Source: DATJPR01 sp963811705
Lineage (GTDB): Bacteria > Bacteroidota > Ignavibacteria > UBA10030 > UBA6906
Direction: 5' to 3'
Assembly (NCBI GenBank): GCA_963811705.1
Contig: CAWESL010000019.1
Coordinates: 65,982-129,981 of the forward strand
Length of the DNA: 64,000 nt
Of this stretch, positions 9,080 to 17,295 are shown piece by piece. The notes under the pieces are model-generated. The model ran no database searches. It was not told the DNA's origin and worked only from the letters and a program-made list of their open reading frames with translations. Each line of letters begins with the position of its first letter. The first letter of the stretch is position 1. The translations under genes and the position numbers were made by a program.

Positions 9080-10015
9080 CTACCTCTGCTGATTGAGCCG
9101 GTTGAGCCAAAGTCGCAGGCTCTGCGTCCATGAGGCGACATGAGGGTTGTTGAGTCCCAGACCAAACCCATGCCCCCCTTCGGAAAGAATATGCAACTCA
9201 GCCGATATCTTCTTGCTCCGTAACGCCTTGTACATGAGCAGAGAATTTTCCGCGGGGACAGTGACATCATCATCGGCAAGAACGAGAAATGAAGGCGGTG
9301 TGTCGTCGCGAACCTGCAGTTCGCTGGAGAACGACCTCGCCAGCTTTTCATCGGGATTTTTTCCGAGCAGCGCATCCCGCGATCCGCGATGCATCGACGA
9401 ATCGACAAACGATATCACGGGGTAGACGAGGACCATGAAATCCGGACGGCAACTCTGCCGTTCTATTGAATCGCCGGATGCCGGATTCCCGTAGTCAAAA
9501 TGCGTTCCCAGGTTCGACGCCAGGTGTCCGCCGGCGGAAAATCCCATGATGCCGATCTTACGCTGGTCGATGTTCCAATTTGCCGCGTTGGATCGTACCA
9601 GGCGCATTGCTCGCTGAGCATCCTGCAGAGGGACTTCGTAAGGTTTGATCCAGTTTCCGGACGTCGGAAGACGATACTTGAGCACGACGCCGGCGATCCC
9701 GATCGAATTGAGGTAGCGGGCAATGTCCGTCCCTTCCAGATCATAGGCGAGGATCCAATAGCCGCCGCCGGGACAGATGACGACTGCCTGGCCCGTGGCA
9801 AACCTCTTGCTGGGGAGATAGACCGCAATGTCGGGTGTCTGCACGTTGCGGATGCGCGTAATGTCCGTCTTCTCCGCCTGTTCCTTCCCGCCCGGACTCT
9901 GCATATTCGGAATGGGACCGTTGTACAGCGGCAGGACGTATTCCTGTCCGTAAGAAATGGAAGCTGCGAGAAGAACACCCATGAGAAGAGAGATGGACCG
10001 TCGAAGATTTGTCAC
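9080..10015 (-). CDS. Secreted alpha/beta-hydrolase, acetyl-xylan-esterase-like
   Basis: This is a 311-residue exported esterase with signal peptide VTNLRRSISLLMGVLLAASISYGQ. The alpha/beta-hydrolase fold shows the oxyanion-hole segment VICPGGGYW, the nucleophile elbow GFSAGGHLASN and the late Asp/His region (VLADDDVTVPAENS, LSEGGHGFG). It resembles the BD-FAE/AXE1-like esterases used in plant polysaccharide breakdown. The frame is open to 10228, but a GTG at 10015 follows an AGGAG ribosome site by 8 bases and starts exactly at the signal peptide, so I chose it. Its stop faces that of the GH30 gene 6 bp away, which hints at a common substrate. Confidence 0.82.
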   Translation of the reverse strand: MTNLRRSISLLMGVLLAASISYGQEYVLPLYNGPIPNMQSPGGKEQAEKTDITRIRNVQTPDIAVYLPSKRFATGQAVVICPGGGYWILAYDLEGTDIARYLNSIGIAGVVLKYRLPTSGNWIKPYEVPLQDAQRAMRLVRSNAANWNIDQRKIGIMGFSAGGHLASNLGTHFDYGNPASGDSIERQSCRPDFMVLVYPVISFVDSSMHRGSRDALLGKNPDEKLARSFSSELQVRDDTPPSFLVLADDDVTVPAENSLLMYKALRSKKISAELHILSEGGHGFGLGLNNPHVASWTQSLRLWLNRLNQQR

Positions 10016-10280
10016 GTGCCCGGCTCCTGAGTTGTGAAGAGAATGCATCTGCAGTCTGATATTATCGGCGTTCTCCCGGAACGATCTCCCCTTCCGAACC
10101 ATGCGAGAGAGATGCATCACGTTTCTTCCCCATGGCATTCTTCGCGGATCGGGACGATGTGGATCTGCTAAGGATGGCGACATTGAACACCTGTCGATGT
10201 CGAGTGAGGAACATACCCCTTTCGCCAAAGCGTGTCAACACATCGATATCTCTTCGCGTTGGGAAAACGCCGCACACCGA

Positions 10281-11204
10281 TCAGGCGAGCTTCTCGCGGA
10301 AATATTTCCCGTTGGCAATCAGGATTCCCACCAATACCAATCCCGCTCCCATCAACACCGGAGCCCCGAGACGTTCTCCCAGCACGACCGCTCCCAGGAG
10401 TATCGCCACGATCGGGTTGATGAACGTCGTGAGCGAGAGATAGACGGCTTCCATCCTTTTCAGCAGCCAGTAGTATGTAACAAATGCTACCACCGAACCG
10501 AAGACCGCGAGGTAAAGAATGGACCATACCGCAGTCATGCTCCAGCGGATCCCTTCCCACTGTTCCGTGGCAAGGCTGAGGGAGAGCAGGCACGCCGCAC
10601 CGATCGACATGCCGATCATGTTCAACACGAACGGATTGATGGCCTGGCCGAATCGTTTGGTGAACACCAGCACATAGGCCTGCAGGAACGTGCCGAGCAC
10701 GATGGCTCCCATGCCATACGCAGCGGATGGACTGGCGGGGGCGATATCCCCCCAGAAGATCACGACGATCCCGGCGAAGCCAACGATGATTCCTGTTCCT
10801 TTGAACCTATCGATCGATTCGGTACTGTGCAGGAGATGCGAGAAGAGGGCGACCCAGAAGGGAAATGCAGCGAACAGGATGCTCGCCAGTGCGCTCGGGA
10901 TGAATTGTTCCGCCCAATAGACCAGCGCAAACGAAATGCCGAATGTCAGGATGCCGACGGCTCCATAGACCCGCAGCGCCTCCCGGGTCCATTGGATGGT
11001 GAGATTGCGGGCCCGAACGATGGCGTAAAGGATGCACACGGCGATGACGAATCGCACTCCCGCGGCGAGGAACGGAGGGATGATCCCGACGCCGATCTTG
11101 ATGGCGAGCCACGTCGAACCCCAGACCGTCGAGACGACCAGGAATCCGATCGCGATCTTGAGACGCTCCCCTTTCACTGACTGTCCCCCCATCGCGTGAG
11201 GCAT
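10281..11204 (-). CDS. EamA-family (drug/metabolite) transporter
   Basis: This is a 307-residue integral membrane protein with about ten hydrophobic helices in two homologous halves, the EamA/DMT architecture. The first helix carries VVSTVWGSTWLAIKIGV, and the second repeat contains NPIVAILLGAVVLGERLG, both very typical. Family members export amino acids, metabolites or drugs across the inner membrane; the substrate is not deducible. The start at 11204 follows a GGAGG stretch by about 10 bases; an internal ATG at 11192 is an alternative. An HxlR-type regulator remnant lies divergently upstream and could once have controlled it. Confidence 0.87.
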   Translation of the reverse strand: MPHAMGGQSVKGERLKIAIGFLVVSTVWGSTWLAIKIGVGIIPPFLAAGVRFVIAVCILYAIVRARNLTIQWTREALRVYGAVGILTFGISFALVYWAEQFIPSALASILFAAFPFWVALFSHLLHSTESIDRFKGTGIIVGFAGIVVIFWGDIAPASPSAAYGMGAIVLGTFLQAYVLVFTKRFGQAINPFVLNMIGMSIGAACLLSLSLATEQWEGIRWSMTAVWSILYLAVFGSVVAFVTYYWLLKRMEAVYLSLTTFINPIVAILLGAVVLGERLGAPVLMGAGLVLVGILIANGKYFREKLA

Positions 11205-11324
11205 CGCTTAACCCCCTCCGGCAGAGCGCATGTCGCGCAGAGTACATCCACCCCCCTTCCGTGGTCCATCGTAGCCAAATGTGTCTTCTCTTTTGTGTAT
11301 TGCGAATGGTGAACGACCAACCGG

Positions 11325-11549
11325 ATGAACAGCGATGCCGTCCAACAACGTGGCCGGTACACGGTACAGAGATCGGGGAATATTCGCAAGAGGAAGTCCG
11401 CGCAGGCCGTGGGCGACCGCTGGGCACTGCTGATCCTTCGGGACATCGTAATCCGGGGAAAAAGGACTTGCGGAGAGTTCCTCCAATCAGAAGAGCGCTT
11501 TGCCACCAAATCCAACTGCTACCTCACGAGCAAGAGCGATCTCGTCTGA
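11325..11549 (+). pseudogene. Truncated HxlR-family transcriptional regulator
   Basis: The frame contains AVGDRWALLILRDIVIRGKR followed by a GEFL-x-SEE segment and an ATxxxYLTSK segment. These correspond to the first half of the winged helix of HxlR regulators (usual form GDRWALLILRD...ATNILTSRL). The N-terminal Cys-containing strand is garbled and the reading stops in the middle of the DNA-binding domain, where the 3' end of the C39-like gene on the opposite strand begins. Full members are about 110-150 residues, so this copy cannot fold normally. It is divergent from the EamA gene, a frequent arrangement for a regulator and its exporter. Confidence 0.6.
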
Positions 11550-14500
11550 ACAACACTCCCCGCCTGGATCCGGTACAGGTAAACGCCGCTCGGGAGATTC
11601 GTGCCGTCGAATTGCACTTCATGATATCCCGGGACGACTTCTCCGTCGACAAGTTGACCGACGCGTTCGCCCAACAAATTGAAGACGGTAATTCGCACTG
11701 TCGATCGCACGGGGACCCCGAACCGGATCGTCGTCGTCGGATTAAACGGATTGGGATAGTTCCCCACCAGACAGAACGTCAAAGGAATTCCAAGGTCCAG
11801 GTCCGCCACACCGGTCGCCGGTTCGAAGGCCGCACTCTCCGCTATGACGCTGTCCATGGTTAGTACTGCCGCTGTATCGGCTCCGTTGTAGGAGCCCAAA
11901 CCCGTTCCCGTCCAATGAACGAACCTCCACCCAGGGTTCGGTGTGGCGGAGATCCGAATCGCTGCCCCTCCGTTGAACCATCCGCTCGCCGGCTTAACCG
12001 TGCCTCCCGCGCCGGCAGTCATCGTCAGGTAATACGATGTGTCAAACGTGGCAGTGTACGTGGTCGGGGCGCCAGGGGCGGTGACTCCATGAGCGACTGC
12101 TCCGCTGTCATTCCAGGATGCCCATACAAAATGCACTCCCGGCGATCCGGATTGCACAGCCGTCGTCCCGAGGGAGTGTGCCGACCCGATCGTCCAGATG
12201 AAGTTCGCAGGCGCGGTATACGTTGAGTCGTCGACCGTGATCGAACGGCCGGCGGGATCTGATTGCACGGACACCGCCACGGACGTCGGAACAAGTGGGC
12301 CGACGATAAACGTCGGAATTGATCCCCAGGCGCCCCCCTCGGTAACGACTGCTGAACCATCCACCAGGGTTACCGCTGCCGCGACATGATAGTATTGACC
12401 GGTATCGGGCGGAGTGTACTCAAACTGGAACGTATCTCTCACCCCCGAGGCGACGATATGGTGAGCGCTTTCCTGCTGGAACATATATCCCGGGATCTTG
12501 TCACGATCCAGCGTCAATCTGCACCGCACTTGCTGCGACCGGCTCCACACTCCGCCGGGATTTGTGACTTCGACGGCAAGCGTGAGCGGTGTTCCAAGCG
12601 ATACGGTGCCGGCGATCAGTTGTGAAGAATTCTTGTCGTATACTTTGATGTCCGATGTCACGGGTACGTTTCTGGCAAACACAACCGAAGTCGTCCCCCC
12701 ACCGATGACGCCGATTCCGCCCATCACCCCCCAGAATTCGTTCCCGTAGATTTTTTCAGGATTCGAAATCAGAGCGAATACCTTGATGAAATAGCCCGTG
12801 TCTGCCGCAACGTCTGTGAAATGCGCCATTCCCAGAGAGTCGCACATGACGGAATCGACCACAGTGCCGCTCTTGTTGAACAGATCCACCCTGTTGGCCT
12901 TCCCAGCGGCGCCATAGAACTCGATGCTCCGGACTTCGACAACAAGAGTGCCGGTGATCGGCCCGGGCGTGCCCATTCCACTGACACGGAGAAAGACCGT
13001 GGCCGCACCAGCGGAGGAATGAGAAATGCTGTCGTCATACTCCCGCATCTGTGCAGGGTGAAACCGGACGAAGACCGTGCCGCCGGCCGGTACAATCAGG
13101 AGCGAATCGACAAAGCCGACGATGCTGTCGGGCGAAATCTCAAAGCCCGGGGGGGCTTTCACCGCAATCGCGGCCGTGAGATTCTCTCCGATCACGTGGT
13201 ATGATTGTGACGACGAATACCCGGAAACGGGAACGGAGCCGAAAGTCAACGGGACCGTGGGAAGGACAATGGTCGGTGCGGCCTGCGTTGTGAAGGTCCA
13301 GACCGGGGACCATGCGCCCGCCGCCCCAGTGTCGGTCGAATTCATCCGCCAATAATATTTCGTCTGGTATCCCAGGCTGCTGATCTCTTCAACCGTATCT
13401 GTGAGTCCCGCCTGATCAAAGTCGCACGTGGCAAAACCCTCGTCACGGGATACCTGCAGGCGGTAACTGAGTGCTCCGTGTATCGGGAGCCATGACGCTA
13501 CGACAGGCACTGCGACATTCACTGATCCATTTGCCGGACGGACCAGAAGAGGTGGAAACGTCATCCGGAGCCTGAAGGGCCACGCGGGACTGGTCGCGCT
13601 CCAGCCGTCGCTGTCCCGTGCCCGGACTCGCCAGTAGAACAGTCCTCCGTCATTCAGAAATCCCTCGACTGCAACCGCCGTATCCGTCCCGACACTCGCA
13701 TCATAGTACAGATCTGTGAAGGCCAGATCTCGTGACACCGTGAGCCGATATTCCACTGCCCCCGCCACTGTATGCCAGGTAAATGGTATCGAACCCCCGT
13801 TCACCACCGCCCCGTCCTCTGGGGCGAGGAGGGTGACTTGCGCGGTGCTTCCTGAAATGGTAAAACTCGTAAATCCATAAATCCCCCACGGGGCGCCCGA
13901 TTTCAATGGGTGCCAGCGATACCAATGCGTCGAGACATCCCACGTATCATGGATGCCGTATGTGCTGTCCGATTCATCGTATCCGATCCCCGTCACGAAG
14001 TGATCCGTCAGCCCATCGCCGTCCGAATCGACAAGGAGGACGACGGGTCTCCCCTGGTCTATCTCCGCCCGGTACGCGTCCCAGGTTGTTGCATTGAAGT
14101 AATAATCCTTGCTCGTCCCCACATACCCGGGATGTTTCCACGAGACATATTCCACCCATGATCGGCCGACATCGATGAACCAGCTCCATCCATAATAATT
14201 GTACCGGGAGCTCCACGAAGTATTCATGAAGTCGGCGATGGAATTCGAGGAATGCGCTCCCCCGAGCGTCGATTTGTCGGAGAGGAGCGTTGGTGCATGA
14301 TCAAGCGGAAGGGAGTAGTCCTGGTAGTGCTCGGGGGAGGCCACCGCACTATCGACGCTGCTGTTCTGGTAGGTGCTGTTTCCTCCGATCAGACCGGGGT
14401 ACCCGTGGGTATTCCAGTAGCCGAGGACCATGCCCACTGACGTCGGACCACACCCGTTGTACCAATTGTATGCCGGGACTTCAGGGATCACCACTTGCGA

Positions 14501-14632
14501 GGCGAGGGAGGCAAGATATCCGGAAGAAATCGAAGTCGGGCGCCTTGGGCCACTGGTGCTCTGTTGCGCGAATGCGTTTCCGAAGAACAGGATGCTCAGG
14601 AGAGCAAGGATCAGTGATCTTCGTGATTTCAT
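11519..14632 (-). CDS. T9SS-secreted C39-like peptidase with Ig-like and bacterial-repeat domains
   Basis: This is a 1037-residue extracellular protein with signal peptide MKSRRSLILALLSILFFGNAFAQ. An N-terminal papain-like C39-family domain has the Cys in NGCGPTSVGMVLGYW and the His in DHFVTGIGYD. Two fibronectin-like domains (AGAVEYRLTVSRD, GALSYRLQVSRD), an SPD-2/Hydin-type beta domain, a module shared with other cargo here (12460-12960), and an InlB-like bacterial repeat with HWTGTG follow. A T9SS sorting tail (YPNPFNPTTTIRFG to SLLLVR) ends the chain. The ATG at 14632 has AAAGGA 7 bases upstream. It probably cleaves peptides or mediates surface contact; the substrate is unknown. Confidence 0.82.
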   Translation of the reverse strand: MKSRRSLILALLSILFFGNAFAQQSTSGPRRPTSISSGYLASLASQVVIPEVPAYNWYNGCGPTSVGMVLGYWNTHGYPGLIGGNSTYQNSSVDSAVASPEHYQDYSLPLDHAPTLLSDKSTLGGAHSSNSIADFMNTSWSSRYNYYGWSWFIDVGRSWVEYVSWKHPGYVGTSKDYYFNATTWDAYRAEIDQGRPVVLLVDSDGDGLTDHFVTGIGYDESDSTYGIHDTWDVSTHWYRWHPLKSGAPWGIYGFTSFTISGSTAQVTLLAPEDGAVVNGGSIPFTWHTVAGAVEYRLTVSRDLAFTDLYYDASVGTDTAVAVEGFLNDGGLFYWRVRARDSDGWSATSPAWPFRLRMTFPPLLVRPANGSVNVAVPVVASWLPIHGALSYRLQVSRDEGFATCDFDQAGLTDTVEEISSLGYQTKYYWRMNSTDTGAAGAWSPVWTFTTQAAPTIVLPTVPLTFGSVPVSGYSSSQSYHVIGENLTAAIAVKAPPGFEISPDSIVGFVDSLLIVPAGGTVFVRFHPAQMREYDDSISHSSAGAATVFLRVSGMGTPGPITGTLVVEVRSIEFYGAAGKANRVDLFNKSGTVVDSVMCDSLGMAHFTDVAADTGYFIKVFALISNPEKIYGNEFWGVMGGIGVIGGGTTSVVFARNVPVTSDIKVYDKNSSQLIAGTVSLGTPLTLAVEVTNPGGVWSRSQQVRCRLTLDRDKIPGYMFQQESAHHIVASGVRDTFQFEYTPPDTGQYYHVAAAVTLVDGSAVVTEGGAWGSIPTFIVGPLVPTSVAVSVQSDPAGRSITVDDSTYTAPANFIWTIGSAHSLGTTAVQSGSPGVHFVWASWNDSGAVAHGVTAPGAPTTYTATFDTSYYLTMTAGAGGTVKPASGWFNGGAAIRISATPNPGWRFVHWTGTGLGSYNGADTAAVLTMDSVIAESAAFEPATGVADLDLGIPLTFCLVGNYPNPFNPTTTIRFGVPVRSTVRITVFNLLGERVGQLVDGEVVPGYHEVQFDGTNLPSGVYLYRIQAGSVVQTRSLLLVR

Positions 14633-14700
14633 GAAATATCCTTTCTGAATCACGACCTGTCCCGTCCACATCGGTACCAGAGACCATCGGCCGACTCTGA

Positions 14701-14729
14701 AATGTAGACCGCATGCACGGTATAGTCAA
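14701..14729 (-). promoter_or_regulatory. Probable promoter of the C39-like T9SS gene
   Basis: On the minus strand TTGACT and TACATT are 17 bases apart, about 70 bp before the start codon at 14632. The 14672-14930 gap otherwise contains no gene I can support. Confidence 0.4.
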
Positions 14730-14930
14730 GGACAACGGGTGACCAAAGGCCTCTTCTTATCTGTGAATTCGCTGATATGCAAGGGTGGGACGCGCAGACG
14801 AACAGTCAACGCGCGCAACGAGCGTATCGCCGGTAGGAAAAAGCAGCGGCGGCGAGAAGTTGTCCGCTACCATCAGTCGGTAGCCGAGCTCTTCATCGTC
14901 GCCGCGTCAAGGACATCGGACGAGTTGATG

Positions 14931-17111
14931 CTACGATTTGATGATATCGAAACGGTCGAGGTTCATGACTTTGGTCCACGCCGCGACAAAATCTCTCAGG
15001 AATTTCTCATGGGAGTCCGCGCATCCGTAGACCTCCGCCAGGGCGCGAAGTTGGGAGTTGGATCCGAAGATCAGATCCACACGCGTCCCGATCCACTTCA
15101 CTTCGCCTGTCTTGCTGTCACGCCCTTCGAATTCGTCACGGGCATCCGATGTCGCCTTCCACGTTGTCCCCATGTCGAGAAGGTTGACGAAGAAGTCGTT
15201 CGTCAGCGCCTCCGGCCGGTTCGTGAAGACGCCGTGCCGGGACTGTCCGAAGTTGGTGTTCAGGACACGCATGCCGCCCAAAAGGACCGTCATCTCGGGT
15301 GCGGTCAGCGTCAGTAATTGTGCCCGATCGATCAGCAGCTCTTCGGCCGATACCGGAAATTTGGCTTTGAGGTAATTGCGGAAGCCATCCGCGACCGGTT
15401 CGAGGACGGCGATGGAATCCACGTCGGTTTGCTGCTGCAACGCGTCCATACGTCCCGGTGTGAACGGCACCGTAACGTTTCGCCCGGCATTCTTTGCGCC
15501 CTTCTCGACGCCTGCACAACCGGCGAGAACGATCATGTCGGCGAGAGAAACTTTCTTCCCGCCGGACTGGGCGCTGTTGAACGCGCTCTGGATCCCCTCC
15601 AGGGTTTTCAGAACTTTTGCCAGTCGGTCCGGCTGGTTGACCTTCCAGTCCTTTTGCGGTGCAAGACGAAGGCGGGCACCGTTCGCGCCGCCGCGCTTAT
15701 CGGAGCCGCGGAATGTCGACGCCGACGCCCAGGCCGTTGAAACCAATTCCGACACAGACAGCCCCGACGCCAGGACCTTCTCTTTGAGCGATGCAATGTC
15801 CTTCTCATCGATCAGCTTGTGATTGACGGCCGGAATGGGATCCTGCCAGATGAGCTCCTCCGCAGGAACCTCAGGGCCAAGATAGCGTGCGCGCGGACCC
15901 ATGTCACGGTGCGTCAGCTTGAACCAGGCGCGGGCGAACGCGTCCGCGAACTGGTCCGGGTGCGCCATGAATCGCCGCGAGATCTTCTCATAGACGGGGT
16001 CAAACCGCAGAGAGAGGTCGGTGGTCAGCATCGATGGCGCAATACGCTTTGAGCGGTCGTGTGCGGCCGGCACCGAACCCGCACCTGCTTCACCTTTTGG
16101 CTTCCACTGGTGTGCCCCGGCCGGACTCTTCGTCAATTCCCACTCAAAGCCGAAAAGGTTTTCGAAAAAGTTATTGCTCCACTTCGTCGGCGTGGTAGTC
16201 CAGGTGACTTCCAGTCCACTGGAAATCGCATCACCGCCCTTGCCGGAGCCAAAGCTGCTTTTCCAGCCGAGCCCCTGCTCCTCGATGCCGGCGGCTTCGG
16301 GTTCGGGCCCCACATGTTTTGCATCGCCGGCGCCGTGCGTTTTGCCGAACGTGTGCCCCCCCGCAATGAGCGCAACGGTCTCTTCGTCGTTCATCGCCAT
16401 GCGGGCAAAGGTCTCGCGGATGTCCCGTGCCGCGGCGATCGGATCCGGATTGCCGTTCGGGCCTTCCGGATTGACGTAAATCAGACCCATCTGCACGGCA
16501 GCGAGAGGATTTTCGAGATCCCGGTTACCGGAGTAGCGCTTGTCCGCCAGCCACTTGTCTTCGGCGCCCCAATAGACATCGTGTTCCGGCTCCCAGATGT
16601 CCTCACGCCCCCCGCCGAAACCAAACGTCTTGAACCCCATCGATTCGAGCGCAACGTTGCCCGCGAGAATCATCAGGTCGGCCCAGGATATTTTCCTGCC
16701 ATATTTCTGCTTGACCGGCCAGAGAAGCCTGCGTGCCTTGTCGAGGTTGACATTGTCAGGCCAGCTGTTGAGGGGAGCAAACCGCTGGTTACCGTGCCCC
16801 GCACCGCCGCGACCGTCGCCGGTACGGTACGTGCCGGCGCTGTGCCATGCCATGCGAATGAAGAGTGGTCCGTAATGTCCAAAGTCCGCCGGCCACCACT
16901 CCTGCGAGGCGGTCATGATCGCCAGGAGATCCTTCTTCACGGCTGCCAGATCCAGACTCTTGAACTCTTGCGCGTAATTGAAATCCCCGCCCATGGGGTT
17001 GGACTTCGAGGAATGTTGGTGCAGAATATCGAGTGGCAGCTGGTTTGGCCACCAATCCTGATTCGACGGGCCTTTACTTGCCGTTACAGGGCACTTGCTA
17101 GCTTCATTCAT
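14931..17111 (-). CDS. katG: Catalase-peroxidase KatG
   Basis: This is a bifunctional heme enzyme that removes hydrogen peroxide by catalase and peroxidase reactions, in the cytoplasm. The 726 residues match the family's two-domain length of about 720-740. The distal site FIRMAWHSAGTYR contains the Arg-x-x-Trp-His set, and the Tyr of the Met-Tyr-Trp cofactor lies in GLIYVNPEGPNG. The proximal heme His is in IAGGHTFGKTHGAG. The second, heme-free domain starts near residue 440 with HKLIDEKDIASLKEKV. The protein is complete and I see no missing key residue. Transcription runs away from the serine hydrolase. Confidence 0.97.
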   Translation of the reverse strand: MNEASKCPVTASKGPSNQDWWPNQLPLDILHQHSSKSNPMGGDFNYAQEFKSLDLAAVKKDLLAIMTASQEWWPADFGHYGPLFIRMAWHSAGTYRTGDGRGGAGHGNQRFAPLNSWPDNVNLDKARRLLWPVKQKYGRKISWADLMILAGNVALESMGFKTFGFGGGREDIWEPEHDVYWGAEDKWLADKRYSGNRDLENPLAAVQMGLIYVNPEGPNGNPDPIAAARDIRETFARMAMNDEETVALIAGGHTFGKTHGAGDAKHVGPEPEAAGIEEQGLGWKSSFGSGKGGDAISSGLEVTWTTTPTKWSNNFFENLFGFEWELTKSPAGAHQWKPKGEAGAGSVPAAHDRSKRIAPSMLTTDLSLRFDPVYEKISRRFMAHPDQFADAFARAWFKLTHRDMGPRARYLGPEVPAEELIWQDPIPAVNHKLIDEKDIASLKEKVLASGLSVSELVSTAWASASTFRGSDKRGGANGARLRLAPQKDWKVNQPDRLAKVLKTLEGIQSAFNSAQSGGKKVSLADMIVLAGCAGVEKGAKNAGRNVTVPFTPGRMDALQQQTDVDSIAVLEPVADGFRNYLKAKFPVSAEELLIDRAQLLTLTAPEMTVLLGGMRVLNTNFGQSRHGVFTNRPEALTNDFFVNLLDMGTTWKATSDARDEFEGRDSKTGEVKWIGTRVDLIFGSNSQLRALAEVYGCADSHEKFLRDFVAAWTKVMNLDRFDIIKS

Positions 17112-17255
17112 CGTGAAAACTCCTTTCCTATTGGATTGTTAATCAACACCACAATGCATAGGAGTAGTTCACCGCCTTTCCAGGAGGCCAGGATTCAAAC
17201 GTCGGTGGACCCGCCAAGGCATAAAGCACTGGCAAAAACCCTGAACCCCGACGCC

Positions 17256-17275
17256 CCTGCCTGACGGCAGGCAGG
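17256..17275. repeat. Perfect 8-bp inverted repeat in the katG upstream region
   Basis: CCTGCCTG and CAGGCAGG flank a 4-base loop between the start of katG and the stop of the serine hydrolase gene. It lies just downstream of that hydrolase gene and could be its terminator, but no T-run follows on the minus strand. A regulator site for katG is the alternative. Confidence 0.4.
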
Positions 17276-17295
17276 TGAAGCCTGACGCCTGCTTC

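Noticed and set aside
10101..11180. Long plus-strand frame of 359 codons
   Set aside because: It is very rich in Arg, Asp, Glu and His and lies antisense to the EamA transporter, a typical shadow of a high-GC membrane gene.
16059..17264. Plus-strand frame of 401 codons
   Set aside because: It is antisense to katG and has no family motifs.
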